Shown here piece after piece: positions 11,444-22,717 of a stretch of 64,000 nucleotides of DNA; position 1 is the first letter of the stretch, and each line of letters starts with the position of its first letter. The translations under genes and the position numbers were made by a program. The stretch is taken from positions 316,828-380,827 of the forward strand of contig BCHH01000008.1 of NCBI GenBank assembly GCA_001599595.1, written 5' to 3'. Under the pieces are notes generated by a model, which worked only from the letters and a program-made list of their open reading frames with translations, had not been told where the DNA came from and ran no database searches. This stretch comes from Beverwykella pulmonaria (Eukaryota > Ascomycota > Dothideomycetes > Pleosporales > Melanommataceae).

Positions 11444-13755
11444 ATGAGGGTACACAGCACATATTCCACCATGCTCGCACCTTTCCTATTGCTGGCATCG
11501 GCCCCTTTGGCCGTTCTCGGTGCCGACGTCCTCAAGACCAACGGCTACAGCTCCTGCCAGGCGAACTCGGACATCACCGTCAACAAATTGGACATGGAGT
11601 TTGACAAGTCATCGAAGAAGATCACCTTCGACGTTGCCGGCACGAGCGCCAAAGAACAAAAGGTCATGGCTACACTGATTGTGAACGCCTATGGAAAAGA
11701 GGTGTATAGAAAAGAGTTCAATCCTTGCGACGAAGCCACCAAAATGGACCAGCTGTGCCCAGGTATGTTTCAGCAACTTCCGTGCTGTCATTATCTTTCA
11801 AGCTAACATTGCACAGTCCCCGCTGGTTCATTTGCTGCTAAGGGAGTACAGAGCATTCCCGACTCCTACATCTCCTCAATCCCTTCTATCGCATTTAGCG
11901 TCCCCGACCTCGACAGCCAGGCCACCATGCAGCTGAGTGCAGTCGACGGAGGCCAACAATTAGCTTGTATCACCTCCCAAGTCGGAAATGGGAAAACCCT
12001 CTCGGTTGCGGGCGTCTCATACGTCGCTGCTGGCATCGCAGGAGCTGCACTCGCTGTTTCCGGACTGTCCGCTCTCGCTAGCGCTGGCAATGCTGGTGCT
12101 CCGACATCCAGCCCGACTTTTGGTGAAGTCATCGGTTGGTTCCAATCCATGGCGTTGAACGGAATGATGAGCGTACAATATCCTAGTGTTTACCAGAGCT
12201 TTTCCAAGAACTTTGCTTTCAGCACAGGCTTGATTTATTGGGAGGGCATGCAAGTCTCCATCGACGACTTTCGCAAGAAGTCTGGTGGCAACTTGACAGA
12301 AGATAGTGTTGAGTTCCTGAAGAACGCCACCCTTATTCACACAGACACCGGTATGAACTTCACTAAGCGTGGCCTCGAGAATGGCCTCCTTTGGGCGCGT
12401 GACGGAATCGAATCCTCAGTCAATGGAACCCAATCGAGCTCTCAAGATACCAAAGTCATGCACGCCGTCAAAGGCATCCAGGGCTACGTCGAACAACTGT
12501 CCATCCCGGACGGCAACACCTTCATGACGGTCCTGATCATATTCGCTATTGTTGTTGCATCAATCACCGTTGGCATTCTGCTGTTCAAAGTCATCTTGGA
12601 GTCATGGGCACTCTGTGGAAACTTCCCAAAACGCTTGACCAACTTCCGTAAGCGGTACTGGTGGACCCTCGCAAAGACCATCACGAACTTGATTCTTCTG
12701 CTCTACGGTATCTGGACGCTCTACTGTGTATACCAGTTCAAGAATGGAGATTCCTGGGCCGCCAAAACGCTTGCCGGTGTAACACTTGCTCTCTTTACTG
12801 GTATTCTGGCATTCTTCTCCTGGAAAATCTGGAGCATTGCAAACAAGTTCAAGAAGATGGAAGGCGATTCATCAGCTTTGTACGACAATAAGGATGTCTG
12901 GAGGAAGTACAGCATCTTCTACGAAAACTACAAAAAGAGCTACTGGTGGGTCTTCGTTCCCATCATCGTTTTCATGTTTGCCAGAGGCTGCGTCATCGCT
13001 GGTGCGTCTGGTCATGGTCTTGTTCAAGTGTCCGGCCAGCTTATCGTCGAGGCACTCCTTCTCATCCTACTCCTTTGGGTCCGCCCCTTCTCGCTCAAGT
13101 CCGGAAACTGGATCAACACCGTCATCCAAGTTGTTCGTGTGCTTTCTGTTGTTTGCATCTTGGTGTTTGTGGAGGAGCTTGGCGTCGCCCAGACTACCAA
13201 AACCGTCACAGGCCTCGTGCTGGTGGTCATGCAAGCAGTTCTGACTGCTCTGTTGGCTATCCTCATCGCTGTCAACGCCATTGCTATTTGCTGCCGTGAT
13301 AACCCCCACCGTAAGAAGAGGAAGGAAGCTGGTAAGTCAAATACACACGCTACAATCTTTAGAGAGATACTAATATGCAACTTGCAGAGAAAGCCCGTGA
13401 TCTTGACAACCTCACTCCATTGGACGCACGCAACTCGCTTCTCATGGATCCTCAAGAATACAAGCGCAGCTCAATGCCCGTTCCCTTCACCAACCGTGCC
13501 GCCGGATACGACCCTGTACCGCTTTCCGAACAGCACACTGGATACGGTCAGGACCGAGAACGTCTCCTAAATGATGCAGCAAGCATCGGCGCTGCTAGTC
13601 ACAAGCGCAGCCTGAGCCATACCCGCAGCACGAGCCCGCCAAACACAAGGGCGCCTCAACTACCCCAGGTTGATTTTAACAATCAGCAAACCGCCTATAA
13701 CTCACCAGGACCGTGGGCACCTCAGCAAGCAGGACATCAAGGGCACGGATACTAA
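11444..13755 (+). CDS. Flc-family ML-domain/TRP-like membrane protein
   Basis: Exons 11444-11762, 11817-13331 and 13388-13755 (introns 54 and 56 nt; the second has an ACTAAT branch site) give 733 residues. A second ATG at 11471, in good context, would place the signal peptide (MLAPFLLLASAPLAVLG) right at the N-terminus and may be the true start. After it comes a luminal ML-like domain with paired Cys (about 27-165), then about nine hydrophobic segments between 168 and 600 forming the TRP-like region, and a hydrophilic tail rich in Ser and Pro. This is the yeast FLC1-3 / S. pombe Pkd2 arrangement. Those proteins act in ER or plasma membrane, in FAD and heme transport, calcium homeostasis and wall integrity. 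The precise substrate cannot be read from sequence. The joins read LCP-VPAGSF and KEA-EKARDL. Confidence 0.93.
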
Positions 13756-15009
13756 GTGTTTGCGGCTGTAAAAAAGTGTTTTAGAACTGTACATTTTTGC
13801 AAGACGATGTTTGTGTATACATCACGGTTGTAATTGCATGGCATTCCACAAGGCATCGGTTTGTCTTGGGACCCGATTGAGCGTTTCTCTATTGTTACAT
13901 CCAGGGATGGGGCAACCTCACCGGGGAGGATAATCCATGTTGGGTAAACACAGGACCCTCTCCGATGCATCTGCCCCCCGCCTACGACACGAACCTTTCC
14001 TTTAGTTTTTGAGACCTGACATATATGGGAAGAAGAATTTGTAATATATGAGCGTCGCCTGTGGCTGAGCGTTGGATAAATTCTGAGAGAGGAGCAGAGA
14101 GTTCGGATAAAGTGCATAGGATAATAGCATTGATTAGATTGAACCAAAACGATCATAAACGCAGATCAACGATGCTTTGTTGGTGATGGTGAATTTTCAA
14201 TTGACTGATTCTGTGGCGCATGGGGCTTGTTTCTTCCCTACGTGGGGTGTCAACAAAGAACTCTCCCAAGGTTCCAACTCGAAATTCTAGAATTCTGGAA
14301 CAAAGTCCAATCCTTGACACAAAATCAGATCCCCTATGCTCAAACATACGCACAGCCAAATTGTTGGGACCGCACCTCGAGCTGTGCCGCCACCGCTAAC
14401 GACATCCTAAATTCTTCTCAACACACCAAGTAGCTCCCGTCGCAACGCTAGCTCTTCCGTCTACTGCGTCTCCAAAGACGCGTGCTTTGTTCCTGCATAT
14501 AGAGCCTATTTTGAGCTTGCGATAAAAGCACAATAAGAAATGCGTTCCCGCAGTGCTGGCGCCGGAAGGACCAGAGTCTCGGGCCTTCGAACGGGAGCTT
14601 ACTCCTTGTTATTTCCTTCCTTTTTCGTTCTTCTTGGGTGGCTTCGTTCTTTCTCGTTATAGGGCTGAATTCGAGGGTTGATTTGGTATATTGCGTCTTT
14701 GACTGAGCGGCAGCTTTCTACTTCACCATTGTTGTTCATCATACAACATTCGTTTATCGTCGACACTACTTCTCATTGCTTTCGATTATTCGACTTGCAT
14801 CCGCTACACACCGATAATCATTCGTTGCATATCCACATCTATCATCAAAGGCTGCGGTTCTCGATATCACCGAGCCTATCAGACCCAGGACCGCCCTCGC
14901 TTTGTCCGCTCCCACGCCAACCCCTCAGACATCATCAAAGCCGTAAAGAAACCGTCGAACTATCCGATACTAGGCTTCTGCGCCTTCTCCATATAGTAGC
15001 GAAGCAACG
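13756..15009. other. intergenic, no supported gene
   Basis: The 3' flank of the Flc-like gene, then about 1 kb with only short unbiased frames (13752-14156 minus, 14678-15130 plus). The latter overlaps the start of the GH128 relic in a different frame. Confidence 0.5.
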
Positions 15010-15487
15010 ATGCGCTCACCACACCTCGCCGCCGCCCTCTTCACACTCCACCTCATCACCGCCACAGCTTTCTCAATACGCGGCTCTGCCACATCCCCTG
15101 GACCACACGCCCCACCGACGACAACATTAGTTCCGTACCTGACACAGACCTGACATGGTACTACAATTACAAAGCGAAACACTCGCCGGCACGTCTCTCT
15201 GTACCTCTCTAATTGGTGTCCATGCTCTAGGGCGTCTTGAGTTCGAATCCATCCGTCTTGGACACAGTGACGAACATGATCAATAATTGGTAACAATATT
15301 TTCATACTTGCTAGGCTTCAACGAACCAGGCGGGCCGCAATCTACAGGCGAAAACAACCTAGCCGCGGACGCCGCAGCCACGCCCTAGACATCACAAATC
15401 GAGCCTTTGAGATTCTGCGGCGTCAAACTCAGCGCCTGCCGTGACTGGATCATCGAGTGGGTTTACCTGGTTGTAAAACTGGTTTTC
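15010..15487 (+). pseudogene. decayed GH128-type beta-1,3-glucanase
   Basis: Starts with an ATG and a signal-peptide-like segment (MRSPHLAAALFTLHLITATA). A second frame then carries PTDDN and DLTWYYNYKAKHSP, typical of the GH128 'glycosyl hydrolase catalytic core' family. In that frame it meets TAA at 15210 and TAG at 15228. The sequence there reads L*LVSML*G, where functional relatives have roughly LEFVPMLWG, so the TAG replaces a Trp. After a further shift it continues as LLGFNEPGGPQSTGENN (the conserved GFNEP catalytic motif) and IEPLRFCGVKLS, broken by TAG at 15386. The C-terminal part of the catalytic barrel is missing. An intact glucanase of another family (GH81) lies 3.1 kb downstream. 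Confidence 0.78.
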
Positions 15488-17469
15488 TGTGTGTGATGGT
15501 GGGTGCAATCCTAATTTTATTCCCGTGCATTAGTATAGGAAGTTTACGGGGTTAACAAGCCATATAGGTCAATTCATAAGCACATTTCTGAATTAGACGG
15601 TTTAGGCCGTTGATTGGGGGTTGCAGGATAAAACCTGGAGGAGACGCAGGCGAAATATAATATCACTACTGACCGGTTTGATCACATGGGGTGAGTGCCT
15701 TGATCCTTCTTTATACACATCCCTCTATCATCCTTGGTTACTGATAAAATCATGCAGGAGTATAACGCACTACTCTTGCTTCGGTGTCCTTCCGCTCTGA
15801 CATCTCTAACGTGGGGCCCAACCTGGTAATGCTAACGCAAATGGAAGAGTTGACGGATATTGGGAGTTGGTATCGTTGTGGGGAGACGATGAATGATATA
15901 CCCAAGGGTGGTGCTGCAAGGGCGGTGCGATTTTCGTGGTGGAGTTCGATAGTGGTTAGGGAGAATGTGTCTTTATGGAACATGATGTTTTGGGGTATGC
16001 ACAGGGATGGCGTTCAGGTGTCTTCTGTCTCTAGCTGGAATGTGTCTATATTTAAACGAATTCCATTATCTTTGCTTTGGACTTGCTCCATTCCTCTCAG
16101 CTACTAGCCTCACGAAGGCTCATTCCTGCACTACAAGATCACCAACACTCTAGCTTTTGCTATTTCCCTTGCGCTGCCTGCGATCCTTCCTTGTCCCTGA
16201 TGACCCCAGGTCCCTTGAGACAGTTGACCGAATTTCAAAGCTACAGGGAAGTTTTCGGGTTGGCTAGCACTAGCCTAGGTTACCGGTTCTATTTATATGG
16301 GGCTGAGAAGGCAGATTCGAGATTGAGTTTACGCTACAGTTCGGTAGGTGCTGTATGTTATACGACGGTGTTCAGCGCCTCAAAAATACGGTGCACTACG
16401 CGAAGAAACGGCGTGGTCGAGGGGAATCTAAGGATGTGGTTTAGCAGTTGCTTCTGAGGTACCCTTCAGGCAGAGGAGCCGGGATCATGATGGTGTTAAA
16501 GTCTTGCACGAGACTAGGATACTCATTTTTTCCGCTTGAAACGATTAATGACTGATTGACGGAGACCGGTGCCTATGGCTCCAAACATGGCAGTGGGATC
16601 ATTTGCATGCTGGCGGATGAATATGTACGAAATGCATCCAAGATCACTGTAGTATGTTTACTGAAGATCTTACGCTCGGAAGCAGCTGGGCAGTACGCTG
16701 CAGTCTTCCAAAGGAAGAACAAGTATTGCACGGAAGATCGAACGATGTCACATGCTATACTCGGGTGGGCTTGTCTTCATTTCTCGACTCGGAATCCTTC
16801 ATTTTGATCAGGCGGTTGAGATGGAAGCAAGGTGATTTTGGCGGCAACTTGCAGGCTGCATCACCAACTCAAAAGTGCAACGACGAGAATATTCGACTAC
16901 CTCTTGTTATTTACAACGACTCGAAGCCGGAGGAATAATGGCTTCTGTAACCTAACCCGGAATCTTAGACGTGCACTCGCACCACTTCTCTATCCTCTCG
17001 CCATCGAAACTTTGTGAAACGAAGGATCGTAGTTTGCTCCTCCGAACCCGAAATCATTGGCCCCTTAATAACGCAAGCGCGCGAAAAGTTTCCAGGATGG
17101 CTTGCTGTGATTAGCCAGGCTGCTGAGCATTTGGTAAATGTTCCGAGTCAGAGCGCAGACAAGCTTCTGCGCCACCGGATTCGCCGACTCCTCCTGCCAC
17201 CTCATCTCAACTCAAACACTGACATTTCCATCCCAATTGTCTCCTCCCCTCTTCGCTTCGCGAACCACAAGGTTCGGATTTTAGCGACATATTGTTGCCA
17301 CCACTATATGTTTTCCACGCAAAGGCCTCGGATTGGAAGGCCTAGGAGGTGCCGCTTCATTGTTCAGAAAGAGAGGAAAGCATGTTACTGCAGTATTTGG
17401 ACCATCAAAGGGCAACGGAGATGAAAAGAATTGCATCAGAGGCTGCATGAACCATTTTCAAATGCATTC
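15488..17469. other. intergenic, no supported gene
   Basis: Two kilobases with frames on both strands (15750-15983 minus, 15784-16107 plus, 16077-16457 plus) that I cannot link to any family. Given the decayed genes on both sides, further unrecognised relics are possible. Confidence 0.4.
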
Positions 17470-18235
17470 TCCAGAGCCGCCGGATTTTGCAGGCCCTGGA
17501 CTACAAGCCGTCGCTAGAAAGATCCTTTCGATCCACTGAGCATTTCGTCGTCCGCCTTCCCTATGGAGATAAAATGCGTGTCAAATTACCGGTACGCACA
17601 AGGTAAGAATACCCCGCGCTTTGCTGTCTCTACTAGGATCCATCCCAGTATCCGCAAGCCCTACGGCGCAGTCGAACCCCCGTAAGGTGGGATGTGCCAG
17701 CCTCTTTTGCCATTCGAGGTTGCAATTGGGTCACAGGTTTATATTCCCATGACACATTCTGGACGTCCGCGGAGCCCCATTCTCTAGCCTTGGGAACCTT
17801 CTGTACAACAGACTTTCTGACACTTGACTTCGTTTGCAGCTGTAAATGCTTTCTATCCTCTTAGAGATAATAACTGGTCTTGAACACGAACGCCGACCTG
17901 GGAAGGCTTGCGTCGACTGATCATCCGGTGATCGATCAAGTGCTCAGCACTGCCCCCGATCTGCCCACTGTCCGCTCTGCCGCTCCCCAGGAGCAAGACC
18001 CTGGGCTGTTTCGTGCTACTATCCCTGGGACCAGAAGCTTTTTGTACCACGCACGGATGGCCATACCTGTAGATCTGAGTCTGGATTCGGTAAAGGCGCC
18101 GTCGTCCAAGGGTACTCCCGCGCCTCCGCCAGACATCACCATTGATTATGTCTCTGATTTGACCTTCCCGAAGACCAGCTACTTGCTACGTGAAACAATC
18201 CGAGCCCGTCCTTACTTCTAATCTCTGGATGTATA
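17470..18235 (+). pseudogene. possible decayed coding block, family unknown
   Basis: Three stretches show the C/G-ending codon bias of real genes in this window but lie in different frames. The first runs to about 17600 (contains EHFVVRLPYGDKMRVKLP). The second is about 17635-17860 (AIRGCNWVTGLYSHDTFW) and ends at a TAG. The third is 17880-18221 (LFRATIPGTRSFLYHARM), after which a frame change leads into NLWMYKEGDKVQDD. No start codon or intron set rescues a single protein. Either this is a broken gene or a gene with introns I could not place. I recognise no domain. Confidence 0.3.
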
Positions 18236-18596
18236 AAGAGGGGGACAAGGTGCAGGATGACATTCTTGGAGCAGCTTCTTTCGGAGGCACTCACTCCTAC
18301 ATTCCTTTCTTATCAGGCCTCAACACAGTCTTTTCCGTTCTTCACACGCATTGGATGCAAAACCGCTCATTAACTAGCGCCTTGGCAAACAAGTCAGCAT
18401 CTTCAGGATCTCCCAGCAATCTACTACAATTGGAGTCCAGCTCGTCTATAAAAGTATATTCCTTAAAGTATGTTATCACACTATCTGATTTATTCTAATG
18501 TCTTGGCCTAATAGCGCATACAGTTGTTTCTTGAACATTGCTTGACGCAATATACATTCTTTATCTTGCTGCTCCTTTCACACATTCGTTTTCAAG

Positions 18597-21151
18597 ATGG
18601 CGAAGTTAGCTTACCTACTGGCAATTACCCATGCCGCACTCATTTACGGGCATCCTGCTGCGCGTGATACGAAGCGCGGAGCAAAGTTTCTCGGTGGACG
18701 AGAAATCACAATATCATCGGGTCTAGATATTACAACGAGCTACACTTCTATTCTCGTTTCTTCCTTGCAGTATGCTACTGCTACGGTGTCGCCTTCCATT
18801 ACAGCCGTATGTCAAGACACCATAATACTGCCCATTGTATCTTTACTGATACATAACAACAGACTTTCCTCACTGGGCTCCCATCCGGAGGCTTTACTCA
18901 AGCCCCCATTCCCACAGTCCCCATTAGCGAGCCCGTCAGTTCTCTAGCACCTATTGATTCGACCCTTGCTCCTGGGACTACGACACCGGCCGGGACCGCT
19001 TCCGCGAATGTCTTTGTACCTATGGCATCAGATGCTCCCCCACAACAAATTACATCCCGCGACGACCACGCTGTGAAGAAGCTCGGAATCGTGGACCAAG
19101 ACGTCCCAATCGAAACGAACAAATTCTACGCAAACTTCTTCTTGGGAAGCCAAACGAATTCTGTCTGGACGCTTCCCTATTCGTTGGCCTGGGCCAAGGG
19201 TCATGGAAACTCCTATGGCATGGCTGTTGCACACACCGAGCGCAGTCAGCTAGCCTGGGACCAGGGTGACGTTCCTCGATACTTCATCGGACCCATTGGT
19301 CTCCAACACATCGTGTTCTCTGCTCAGGAGCTTGGCGAACAGACTACGCTGTCCACTGAAAAGTTGACCGCATTCTCTGTGTTCGTCAATTTAGCTCCTT
19401 CTGCCGGAGCAGAGCCCATCATCTCTTTGCCATGTGTCCAGGGCATGGGCTTCGTGACCGCGCTCTACAACGGCGCGAAGCCTGTGCTAACCAGCGGCAC
19501 ATTCTTCCGCACACTCAAGTATGTGGATCAGCTGAACGGCATCACATACAAGTATGAGATCCAGCTCGAAGACAATTCCCAGTGGCTTCTCTACGCCACC
19601 CCAGCTGCATCTCTCGGCGCGCCGCCCTTTGAGTTGCAAGACAGTGCTACGATCGTCGGGCCAGAGGGCTTCATTGGCACGATCCAAGTCGCCAAAAACC
19701 CCTCTAACACTACTGGTGAGGCCGCCTACGATTCCACCGCTGGCGCTTACGCGGTAAACGCGACCATGTCCGGCTCCGTAGATGGGTCTGCTGGAAGCTA
19801 CACGCTTGCCTGGGGCAAAGACGGTGTGCAGAACCAGACCCTGCTCATGTTCACTTTGCCGCACCACGTTGAATCTTTCGATGAACAGACTGCTGGCGCG
19901 CTGACCGACATTGAACTGGTGACAACTGTTAAGGGGTACGCGAAAGCCGTTATAGCAGACAAGATCACCATGGTAGAGAAGGACCTCCCGGATACCATCG
20001 ACTTCGCGCCCTGGATTCCTGATAACGCGGACGGCAAGGGGGGCTCGTCGAACGATCAGCTCAATAGCGACGCGCTCGCCGCAGTTAACAACGCCGGTGC
20101 TCTCGAACTCGCGCAGGACTTCATCCAACAAACCCGTCTTGACAGCATGTACTATTCTGGCAAAGGGCTCGCGAAGTTTGCCGGCGCCATCTTTACTGTG
20201 CAGACCATGGCCAAGAACACCGAGCTCGCGGCCGCTGGATTGGTAAAGCTGAAGGATGCCTTCAATGTCTTTGTCAACAACACACAGCCCCTCCCACTCG
20301 TCTACGACACCGTCTGGAAAGGCGTAGTCTCGTCCGGCACATACACGAGCGGAGACACGGGCGTCGATTTCGGGAACACGCTGTACAACGACCACCACTT
20401 TCACTACGGGTACTTCGTCTGGGCCGCAGCCGTAATCGGTCATCTCGACCCAACATGGCTCGAAGCCGGCGACAACAAAGCCTGGGTCAACACCTTAGTC
20501 CGCGACTTCGCCAATCCTTCCACCACAGACCCGTATTTTCCGTTCCAGCGGAGCTTCGACTGGTACCACGGGCACTCGTGGGCGAAGGGCCTCTTCGAGT
20601 CTGGCGACGGCAAGGACCAAGAGTCGTCTTCGGAAGACGCCTTCTCGACATACGCGCTCAAAATGTGGGGCAAGATCTCGGGCGACGCGAACATGGAAGC
20701 GCGCGGGAACCTGCAGCTCGCGGTGCAGGCCCGCGCGTTACGCAATTACTTCCTTCTCGAGTCCGACAACAAAGTCCAACCCGAAAAATTCCTTCCTAAC
20801 AAAGTCACGGGCATCTTGTTCGAGAACAAAGTCGATCATACGACGTACTTTGGCACAAACCCAGAGTACATCCAGGGCATCCACATGATACCCCTGAACC
20901 CGAGTTCCGCATACACGCGGTCGAGGAAGTTCGTCCAGGAGGAGTGGGACGCGTATTTCAGCAACGGCCGCGCGGAGCAGGTCATCGGCGGGTGGAAGAG
21001 CATTCTCTATGCCAATCTCGCGCTCGTCGATCCCATCACTTCGTACAAGTTCTTTGCTGATCCGAACTTTGACTCGTCGTTCCTGGATGGTGGTGCGAGT
21101 CTCACGTGGTATCTCGCGTATGCGGCGGCGATGGGTGGCTCCAGTACGTAG
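18597..21151 (+). CDS. eng1: GH81 endo-1,3-beta-glucanase, secreted
   Basis: Exons 18597-18806 and 18863-21151 (56-nt intron, join SITA-TFLTG) give 832 residues. The signal peptide is MAKLAYLLAITHAALIYG, with a possible Kex2 site (DTKR) shortly after. A Thr/Pro/Ser linker precedes the GH81 catalytic region, which fills the rest. The motif DHHFHYGYF places the candidate acid Asp at about residue 580, and QESSSEDAF supplies Glu residues at about 657 and 661. The 77- and 81-residue spacing agrees with that known for characterised GH81 enzymes. The enzyme cleaves internal beta-1,3-glucan bonds; fungal members act in septum degradation, spore or ascus release and wall recycling. Codon use is strongly biased, which suggests good expression. 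The symbol follows yeast and S. pombe Eng1. Confidence 0.95.
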
Positions 21152-22098
21152 GTAGCTGAGGTGCAGAGTCCGACGTAGGAGAAGGCGGCAGCTGGAGAGT
21201 GTGTGATAGACACATAAACCATACTTTTTATATAGGTCGGGTTTGTTCAGGTGGATCGTTAGCCGCTTCTAGTGGGTGTACTTCAAGGAATTGAATTATC
21301 GCCGCTAGAAGGGGGTTAAATATATAAAAAATTTCACTTGGAATGGTTTTGCTTTGCTGCGATTCAAAACTTGGGCATATATTGAACGGCTTTGCGCTTA
21401 AATAGGGGTTGTTACCCAGCACTTTCCATCTCTACGCCGGAATACCAGATATCTTCGATCCTCATCGCATGGCAGTTGCTTCCAGCTAGAGGGCAGAAGG
21501 TTCAATTTTACACTACCTAGCCCCACTGTATCTGTCAGTAGGGGATTTTTACAACAGTGTTAATCCCTCTGGCTCGTGGCTTGAGTACGACATGTAGGCA
21601 CACTTTTAGGGGTGTCCTTAAGGAAAATTCATGCTTGTATCTATAGATCGACTCCAGAGGGTCACGCAGTCCTAGCATTTCGTCAATATAATATAATCGT
21701 CTACTTCCAACGAAGCAGGATGGTGAGCAAGGTGAATACAACAATCAACTTGAGCGGTTTTATTTACTTTAACAGCTAATACTAAAAAGAAGTTCTAACA
21801 TTTCGAGACACGGAATACAGACAAGAGACCGGAAGGAGCCTAGCAAGCATTACTTCGGATCCGCGACCGCTTGGAAGTTGGCTTTACATGGGTTAGACTT
21901 CAAGACTACCAAAATCTACTGGCTCAAGCAAGGCCGTCGTGATGCCACCTTTCCGGGGTAGGCAACTTGATCTAGTCGAAGGTTAGTGGATTTACTATAG
22001 AGATGGACGATCATACTTACTGTATGTGCCGGGGTTCAGTTTATATCGAGGCTCCAACCATTACCTCTTCTCGATATCATCCACCACCATGACTAGTA
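21152..22098. other. intergenic, no supported gene
   Basis: The 3' flank of the GH81 gene and AT-richer sequence up to the MITE. The frames (21228-21422 and 21535-21744, both minus) are short and unbiased. Confidence 0.5.
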
Positions 22099-22271
22099 CA
22101 GTCAACTCCCGGTTATACGATACAATTTTGGCAGACAATTTTGATCGGATATCTGAATTATCGGTCTATTGAGAGCGTTAATCGTTGGTTTTAAGCAATT
22201 TTGGCTAGGACGCCCGAACGGTTAAGTGAAAATATCGGCCAACCGGAGATCGTATAAACGGGAGTTGACTG
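22099..22271. mobile_element. 173-bp TA-flanked MITE (type 1)
   Basis: Both ends carry a terminal inverted repeat: CAGTCAACTCCCG, then G or T, then TTATACGAT (23 bp, one mismatch). A TA dinucleotide sits directly outside each end (22097-22098 and 22272-22273), as expected from a Tc1/mariner-superfamily target duplication. The 173-bp interior has no coding capacity. The CAGT.. terminus suggests mobilisation by a Fot1/pogo-type transposase, which is inference; no such gene lies in the window. Confidence 0.88.
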
Positions 22272-22717
22272 TAGTACTGTCTGGAGTCCTGAAACATTAT
22301 CATCCCTGCAACGCACCACCAGGTACCAAACCTATAATTGGATTCTGGCGATGAGCCAAGCGAACTGGTACACCTCTATGCGCTCCTACTATATCTGCTT
22401 GGAGGTGTGATGACTAAACTGTGACGGGGTGAGCTTTATTCAACTTCTGCATCTACTTCCCTTCCAACTCTACAACTTCACCTCACCTGCCGAAACTCCA
22501 ACAAGCCCCTTCCACGATGCCAACGTCACTATGCTGCCGCATCAAGCAAGGCAAGACGTGCCCAAGCCACCCGCGAAACACACCAAAAGAGCTTGTCGCT
22601 ATTCTCTCCGTAATCACACTTTCTCGGACAACCCCGAATCACTGCACAACATACTCCACACAACATCGTCGCGACTGTACCATATACCCGTATAGGTAAT
22701 ATACTTCCTCATTGAGC
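22272..22717. other. intergenic
   Basis: Sequence between the MITE and the decayed membrane-protein gene. A short frame at 22429-22695 has no recognisable content. Confidence 0.45.

Noticed and set aside
15238..15250. GTTCGAATCC, the consensus of a tRNA T-arm loop
   Set aside because: The flanking bases do not form the 5-bp T stem, there is no acceptor or anticodon arm, and the bases belong to the GH128 relic.
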